Shown here: in pieces, positions 7,140 through 10,712 of the stretch
Numbering within the stretch: position 1 is the stretch's first letter
Layout of the letters: each line of letters begins with the position of its first letter
NCBI GenBank assembly: GCA_003695215.1
Contig: RFIM01000016.1
Coordinates: forward strand, 1-10,712
Source of the DNA: Chloroflexota bacterium
Lineage (GTDB): Bacteria > Chloroflexota > Anaerolineae > Aggregatilineales > UBA2796
DNA: 10,712 nucleotides
Direction: 5' to 3'
Notes under the pieces: generated by a model
Databases searched by the model: none
Told to the model about the DNA's origin: nothing
The model's input: the letters and a program-made list of their open reading frames with translations, nothing else
Translations under genes and position numbers: made by a program

Positions 7140-8405
7140 TCAAAGCGGCTTCAAAACGCGATCAGGGCGCAGCTTCTTGGCGAAAATTTGCGTGTTGGGC
7201 GGCTGCGATTCCTGAGCGGCCTCGCGCCAGGCAGGCACTTGGATCGCCTCGAGCTCCATGCGCTCATAGCCGCTATGTGCGAACACTTGAACGATTGCCG
7301 CAGCAGCGTTCATAGGCAAGTACACAAAGCCGACCTCGCTTTGTAGCTCCTTTGAAGCGTTCTCCACTGCTTGGATCAAAGCGCGCGCTACAGGCTCGAT
7401 TGGCGCTTCGGGCAGCAGCAGGAACTCATCTACGCGCGTGATCAAGTTCTCCACTTGGAAGCCTGCCAAGCCCATGATCTTGCTGTCTATCTCTGCCAAA
7501 AGGTAGGATTTCTCGCCAAAGGCGGTCAGGACGTCGATGCGCGAGAAAGGCCTGCCGAGCATTCGGCTCAGCACTTGGGCAATCTGCTCTGCGTTCTTAG
7601 GCATGCCGCGCCGAATATCTACGGTAATGGCGGCTGATGGCTGTGGCGCGGCCTTTTGGAGGGAGGGCGTGTCTGCCTTTGATGGCGCTGCCTCAGGTGT
7701 TGGGTGCAAAGGCGGCAGTGCCGTCTTGGTAGGAGGCGTGTGGCTTTGTGGCGGCACTGCGATGCTGACGCTCTGCGCATCCTCGCGCCGACTCAGCCTG
7801 AGCGCGTTGAGCAGCTTCTGCCATTCCGCCTCGACCTGCGCCCAGAGTTCTTGCGGCGTGCCGTTATTGGCGATCACCACGTGCGCGCGTGCTAGCTTCT
7901 CGCGCTGCGGATTCTGCCCTTCGATGCGCTTGCGCGCCTCTTGCTCGCTCATGCCGCGTTTCTCGATCAGGCGTTGCAGCTGCAGCTCAGGCTTGCAATC
8001 CACAACCCAGATCGCGTCGACTTTATCGGCCAGCTTGCCTTCCAAGAGTTTGATCGCCTCGATGACGATGATCGGCTGCTTGGCGCGGCTGATGAGCGTG
8101 TCGATCCCTTGCGAGACCAGCGGATGCGTGAGCGCCTCCAGGCGCGCCAAAGCCTCTGGATGAGAAAAAACGACCGCGCCCAGCTTAGAGCGGTCGATCC
8201 TGCCATCCCGATCCAATATCCAGCGCCCGAAGGTCTCGACCACAGGCAAATAGGCAGGCGCGCCAGGCGCCATGGTTTGATGCGCTAAACCGTCTGCGTC
8301 AATGGTGTAAGCGCCAAAATGCTCCAGCAATTTGCGCACGGCGCTCTTGCCCATAGCGATATTGCCCGTCAAGCCAATGACGTACTTATTCGCCCAATGC
8401 CCCAC
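7140..8405 (-). CDS. coaE: Dephospho-CoA kinase fused to a GNAT-like domain
   Basis: Residues 1-202 are CoaE, which phosphorylates the 3'-hydroxyl of dephospho-CoA in the last step of CoA synthesis. Seen in the sequence are the P-loop GLTGNIAMGKS (11-21), IDAD (35-38), the HPLV segment (94-97), IEAIKLLEG (115-123), and the lid region RGMSEQEARKRIEGQ (150-164). A Pro/Ser/Thr/Ala-rich linker follows (about 205-260). Residues about 261-390 resemble a GNAT acetyltransferase: IRRGMPKNAEQI at the start, the strand pair YLLAEIDSKIMGLAGFQVE, and a VFAHSGYERME ending like the usual 'Y.k.GF'. The acetyl-CoA pyrophosphate loop (normally Q/R-x-x-G-x-G/A) is not recognisable at the expected place (about 332-342, LPEAPIEPVARA). 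Ordinary CoaE has about 200 residues, so the C-terminal half is extra. The GTG start is supported by a GGAGGG site 7 bases upstream. The kinase call is firm; the GNAT call is moderate. Confidence 0.92.
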   Translation of the reverse strand: MGHWANKYVIGLTGNIAMGKSAVRKLLEHFGAYTIDADGLAHQTMAPGAPAYLPVVETFGRWILDRDGRIDRSKLGAVVFSHPEALARLEALTHPLVSQGIDTLISRAKQPIIVIEAIKLLEGKLADKVDAIWVVDCKPELQLQRLIEKRGMSEQEARKRIEGQNPQREKLARAHVVIANNGTPQELWAQVEAEWQKLLNALRLSRREDAQSVSIAVPPQSHTPPTKTALPPLHPTPEAAPSKADTPSLQKAAPQPSAAITVDIRRGMPKNAEQIAQVLSRMLGRPFSRIDVLTAFGEKSYLLAEIDSKIMGLAGFQVENLITRVDEFLLLPEAPIEPVARALIQAVENASKELQSEVGFVYLPMNAAAAIVQVFAHSGYERMELEAIQVPAWREAAQESQPPNTQIFAKKLRPDRVLKPL

Positions 8406-8412
8406 GCTTCAA

Positions 8413-8418
8413 CCCTCC
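8413..8418 (-). promoter_or_regulatory. Ribosome binding site for the coaE GTG start
   Basis: On the minus strand GGAGGG stands 7 bases before the GTG at 8405. It supports a GTG start that places the P-loop 10 residues into the protein, as usual for CoaE. Confidence 0.75.
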
Positions 8419-8458
8419 ACCTGCGTTGAGCTGTCCAGGTTCGCATTCTATGCCCAGC

Positions 8459-8487
8459 ATTGTAGCCCGAAGCGCCCTGCAGGGCAA
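8459..8487 (-). promoter_or_regulatory. Candidate sigma-70 type promoter for coaE, with an overlapping palindrome
   Basis: On the minus strand TTGCCC (8487-8482), 17 bases and TACAAT (8464-8459) resemble a -35/-10 pair. The -10 box matches TATAAT in 5 of 6 places and lies 53 bases before the coaE GTG. The perfect 12-base palindrome GCCCTGCAGGGC (8474-8485) covers part of the -35 box and spacer and could be an operator. This implies coaE can be expressed separately from the lysW-lysX-argC operon. No transcript evidence is available. Confidence 0.4.
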
Positions 8488-8509
8488 AACAAAATGCTTT
8501 CAAGTTGCC

Positions 8510-9550
8510 TCATGGATGTAAGCCGCAGAAGGTGAGCGCTGTCTCTTCAGGATAGCCGAGCATCAAGTTCATGCACTGCACAGCGCTGCCCGCAGCGCCT
8601 TTGCCTAGATTGTCCAGTGCCGCTAAAGCCACGATGCGGCCGCTCGCAGGCTCAACTTCCCAGCCAACATCGGCGAAGTTCGTACCTGCCAGCCACTTCG
8701 GCTCAGGATGCCGATGGACGCCGCTCTTGTCGTGAACAATGCGCACGAACGGCTCGTCGCTGTAGACGGCGCGATAGGCCTTCCACAGTTGCTTGTCGTC
8801 CACGCCAACTGCGCTGAAGACTTGCGCCGTCGCCATGACGCCGCGCACCATCTCTATGGCATTGACCGAGAGATAGACGTTGCTCAGGCCGAGCGCCTGC
8901 GCCACTTCAGCCTCATGGCGATGCCCAACAGCGGCGAAAGTCCGCACAGCGCCGCTGCGCTCAGGATGATGGCTGGCTTGTGAGGCCGTGGCGCCGCCTT
9001 CTGAAGAGCCGACTTTCAAGTCCACTGTGATCGGCTTGCTTGTGTCAATCAAGCCCGCCCGCACTAACGGCAAAAGCGCCAAGATAGCGGCTGTGGCATT
9101 ACAGCCGATGCCGCTGGCGTATCTAGCGCCGCGCAACGCCTCACGGTTGATCTCAGGCAAGCCATACACAAACTTATCGACCCACTCAGGCGCAGCGTGC
9201 GGCTCGCCATAGTAGCGCTCATAAAGCGCCAGATCGCGCAGCCGAAAATCGGCTGAGAGATCGATCAGGTACGGCGCTAGCGCTGCAAAGTGTGCGATGC
9301 GCCGCTGCGCCTCGCCGTGTGGCAGCGCAAGGAACAGCACGTCACAGGCTTGTAGCGCCGTCGCCGAGACGAACTGTAAGTTGCTCACTTTGCGCAGGTT
9401 CGGATGAACTGTGTGGATCGGCTTGCCGGCGTTCGACTCGGAAGTGACCTGCTGCAAGGTCACGTGAGGATGCGCCAAGAGCAGGCGAATCAGCTCGCCG
9501 CCGCTGTAACCTGAGGCGCCCACGATCGAGACGCGCACTTTCTCGCTCAT
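8510..9550 (-). CDS. argC: N-acetyl-gamma-glutamyl-phosphate / LysW-gamma-aminoadipyl-phosphate reductase
   Basis: This NADPH-dependent reductase turns the acyl phosphate into the semialdehyde. In a LysW cluster its substrate is carrier-bound aminoadipyl or glutamyl phosphate (LysY activity). The 346 residues fit the family. Visible are the Rossmann motif GASGYSGGEL (11-20), the catalytic Cys150 in GIGCNATAA, the HRHEAE segment (210-215) with the conserved histidines, and NLGKGAAGSAVQCMN near the C-terminus. The residues after the cysteine (GCNAT) match the LysY-type enzymes rather than GCYPT of classical acetylated-pathway ArgC. The start ATG at 9550 overlaps the lysX stop by 4 bp (ATGA), with AGAGG at 9560-9556 as ribosome site. 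Whether it serves lysine, arginine or both cannot be read from the sequence. Confidence 0.93.
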   Translation of the reverse strand: MSEKVRVSIVGASGYSGGELIRLLLAHPHVTLQQVTSESNAGKPIHTVHPNLRKVSNLQFVSATALQACDVLFLALPHGEAQRRIAHFAALAPYLIDLSADFRLRDLALYERYYGEPHAAPEWVDKFVYGLPEINREALRGARYASGIGCNATAAILALLPLVRAGLIDTSKPITVDLKVGSSEGGATASQASHHPERSGAVRTFAAVGHRHEAEVAQALGLSNVYLSVNAIEMVRGVMATAQVFSAVGVDDKQLWKAYRAVYSDEPFVRIVHDKSGVHRHPEPKWLAGTNFADVGWEVEPASGRIVALAALDNLGKGAAGSAVQCMNLMLGYPEETALTFCGLHP

Positions 9551-10416
9551 GCGCGCACCTCTGCCACATAGCGCAGCGCGTAATCCACGATGTGCGCAGG
9601 AATATCCACACCTGTTGGCGCAAGGCTGTTGCGGAATTCCATAGTGTGGTTGATCTCGTTGACCAACAGGCCGCGCTCAGGGTCTTCCAGCACGTCCACA
9701 GCCAGGACTCCGCCGCCAACTGCTTGCGCCGCACGGACGGCTAGCGCCTCCAGCTCAGGCGTCACAGGGCAATTCTCCGCCTTGCCGCCACGCGCTGTAT
9801 TCGTGATCCAGTGCTCGCTGTTGCGGTAGATGGCGCAGATGCATCTGTCGCCGACCACAAAGGCGCGAATGTCGCGATTCGGCTTGTTGATCAGGCGCTG
9901 AATGTAAAAGATGCTGTGCTGATAGCCGCCTAGCACTTCCTTGTGTTCCAAGAGCGCCTCAGCCGCTGCTCGATCATTGACTCGGGCCAACAGCCTGCCC
10001 CACGAGCCGATCACAGGCTTCAGCACCACAGGATAGCCCATGCGCTCAATCGCCTGCAGCGCTGCCTCAGCCGTGAAAGCGATCTCGACTTCTGGCTGCG
10101 GCACGCCCGCCGCATGTAAGGCCGTTGTGGTCAGCAGCTTATCGGCGCATGTGTTGGCAACGTGCCAGCGATTGATGACCGTGTTGCCAAGCGTCTCCAG
10201 CACGCGCAGCGCGTACAAGCCGCGCGAAGTGCTCACCGAGCGCTCTAAAATTAGATCGTACGGCAAAGGCGAGCTCTGCGCACTAAGGCTCAGGATCAGT
10301 TCATCGTCATTGATCAAGGTCGGCGTGATGTGGCGCGCCTCAAAAGCAGCTAGAAGCAGCTTCTCCTCAACGCGGATGCGAGAGGCAATGATGCCTACGC
10401 GCAATGACTGGCTCAC
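9547..10416 (-). CDS. lysX: LysW-amino acid ligase, RimK/ATP-grasp family (alpha-aminoadipate or glutamate)
   Basis: LysX uses ATP to join the alpha-amino group of alpha-aminoadipate (or glutamate in ArgX-type enzymes) to the C-terminal glutamate of LysW, protecting it during synthesis. The 289-residue protein has the LysX hallmarks: LILERSVSTSRG (55-66), VLKPVIGSWGR (131-141) with the ATP-contacting lysine, INKPNRDIRAFVVGD (176-190), WITNTARGGKAENCPVT (203-219), and VNEINHTMEFRNS (252-264) with the Mg-binding Glu and Asn. The GTG start at 10416 lies 3 bp after the lysW stop, and the stop overlaps the argC start. The carrier, the ligase and the reductase are thus in one tightly coupled operon. 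The choice between LysX and ArgX substrate specificity is left open. Confidence 0.94.
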   Translation of the reverse strand: MSQSLRVGIIASRIRVEEKLLLAAFEARHITPTLINDDELILSLSAQSSPLPYDLILERSVSTSRGLYALRVLETLGNTVINRWHVANTCADKLLTTTALHAAGVPQPEVEIAFTAEAALQAIERMGYPVVLKPVIGSWGRLLARVNDRAAAEALLEHKEVLGGYQHSIFYIQRLINKPNRDIRAFVVGDRCICAIYRNSEHWITNTARGGKAENCPVTPELEALAVRAAQAVGGGVLAVDVLEDPERGLLVNEINHTMEFRNSLAPTGVDIPAHIVDYALRYVAEVRA

Positions 10417-10419
10417 TGC

Positions 10420-10584
10420 TCATTCGCCCCAGTCTTCTTGCTCCATTGGCGCCAGCTCGAGCTGGATGGGATCGAGCGCTGTGACTTCCAGCTCGGCGCC
10501 GCACTCAGGACAAGTGATGATCTCGCCGCGCAGCACGTCCGTGAGCGTCAGGGCAGCTTCGCACTCAGGGCAAGTGGCATTCAT
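10420..10584 (-). CDS. lysW: Amino-group carrier protein LysW
   Basis: This 54-residue protein is the carrier to which LysX attaches the pathway intermediate. It starts MNATCPECEAALTLTD. It has two CPEC zinc knuckles (Cys5/Cys8 and Cys25/Cys28) that hold one zinc, an acidic body with the LDPIQLE segment, and the diagnostic C-terminus EDWGE. The last glutamate is where the gamma-carboxyl group is joined to the substrate. Length, cysteine spacing and ending agree with the LysW family as known from Thermus. The ATG at 10584 has AAAGGA ten bases upstream. The stop lies 3 bp before the lysX GTG. The gene falls below common minimum-length cutoffs and is easily missed. Confidence 0.96.
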   Translation of the reverse strand: MNATCPECEAALTLTDVLRGEIITCPECGAELEVTALDPIQLELAPMEQEDWGE

Positions 10585-10594
10585 GATGATTACG

Positions 10595-10600
10595 TCCTTT
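10595..10600 (-). promoter_or_regulatory. Ribosome binding site of lysW
   Basis: AAAGGA on the minus strand, 10 bases before the lysW ATG. Spacing is slightly long, but no closer purine-rich site exists. Confidence 0.6.
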
Positions 10601-10642
10601 CGGATTGCTTGACTCTGGAATCCTTTTCAAGCTCAGGCAATA

Positions 10643-10671
10643 AGCATAGCGCTGATCAGTTCGAATAGCAA
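10643..10671 (-). promoter_or_regulatory. Candidate promoter of the lysW-lysX-argC operon
   Basis: On the minus strand TTGCTA (10671-10666), a 17-base spacer and TATGCT (10648-10643) form a weak -35/-10 pair (4 of 6 matches each), 58 bases before lysW. The remaining sequence up to the window end holds no gene that I can support. It contains an inverted repeat, ATAGCGC at 10646-10652 and GCGCTAT at 10696-10702, of which the first copy overlaps the -10 box. Confidence 0.3.
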
Positions 10672-10712
10672 CGCGCCTGTTTGATCTGCCAAAGTGCGCT
10701 ATACTCTCAGCA

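Noticed and set aside
7537..8163. 208-codon plus-strand frame inside coaE
   Set aside because: Antisense to the firmly identified kinase and linker; low-complexity Ser/Cys/Arg composition.
10040..10612. 190-codon open frame on the plus strand across lysX and lysW
   Set aside because: Serine- and arginine-rich shadow of two well-identified genes on the other strand, with no domain character.
10676..10705. Rightward promoter ending in TATACT at the right edge
   Set aside because: The -10-like box is good, but the TTGATC upstream is only 13 bases away and no acceptable -35 box exists at 16-18 bases.
10585..10712. Lysine riboswitch or T-box leader upstream of lysW
   Set aside because: The leader is too short and lacks the conserved multi-helix core or a T-box sequence; only a weak promoter and a short inverted repeat are visible.

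Overview
The window is a compact bacterial chromosome segment of moderately high GC. It has two blocks transcribed towards each other, meeting at a hairpin at 6841-6866. The left block (+ strand, 1-6831) is the distal part of a respiratory complex I (NADH:quinone oxidoreductase) operon. It runs: probable 3' end of nuoE, a four-helix membrane protein of unknown function, nuoF, a small acidic protein with a TPR-like repeat, nuoG, nuoH and nuoI. The right block (- strand, 6868-10584) starts at its right end with lysW, lysX and argC/lysY, the amino-group-carrier-protein route to lysine and/or arginine. These are followed by a two-domain CoaE (dephospho-CoA kinase) with a GNAT-like C-terminal domain, and a small membrane protein.

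The likely source is a member of the Chloroflexota, or another deep-branching bacterium using LysW-type biosynthesis. This is inference from the combination of complex I and LysW-mediated synthesis, not from a marker gene. LysW-type clusters are also known in Deinococcus-Thermus and archaea. The complex I genes are bacterial in type: NuoF carries the FMN/NADH motifs and the N3 cluster cysteines, NuoG the ligands for N1b, N5, N4 and the extra N7 cluster, and NuoI two ferredoxin-type clusters.

In the nuo block the genes are tightly packed, with a 23 bp overlap into nuoF and an 8 bp overlap from nuoG into nuoH. Two unrecognised proteins sit between the NADH-module genes. Together nuoE, nuoF and nuoG build the peripheral NADH-oxidising arm, nuoI passes electrons to the quinone site, and nuoH is the membrane anchor beside that site. 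No nuoJ-N follow nuoI, so the pump-arm subunits must be encoded elsewhere or upstream.

In the right block lysW (54 codons, ending EDWGE), lysX and argC are translationally coupled. LysW is the carrier, LysX ligates the amino acid to its C-terminal glutamate, and ArgC/LysY reduces the carrier-bound acyl phosphate. The kinase, aminotransferase and carboxypeptidase of the pathway are not in the window. coaE appears to have its own promoter in the 104 bp gap after argC.

No new defence system, mobile element, CRISPR array or RNA gene is visible. The points most worth a second look are the CoaE-GNAT fusion with a degraded acetyl-CoA loop, the two unknown genes inside the complex I operon, the 13 bp hairpin abutting a ribosome binding site after nuoF, and a strong shortage of the tetranucleotide CCGG across the whole window.
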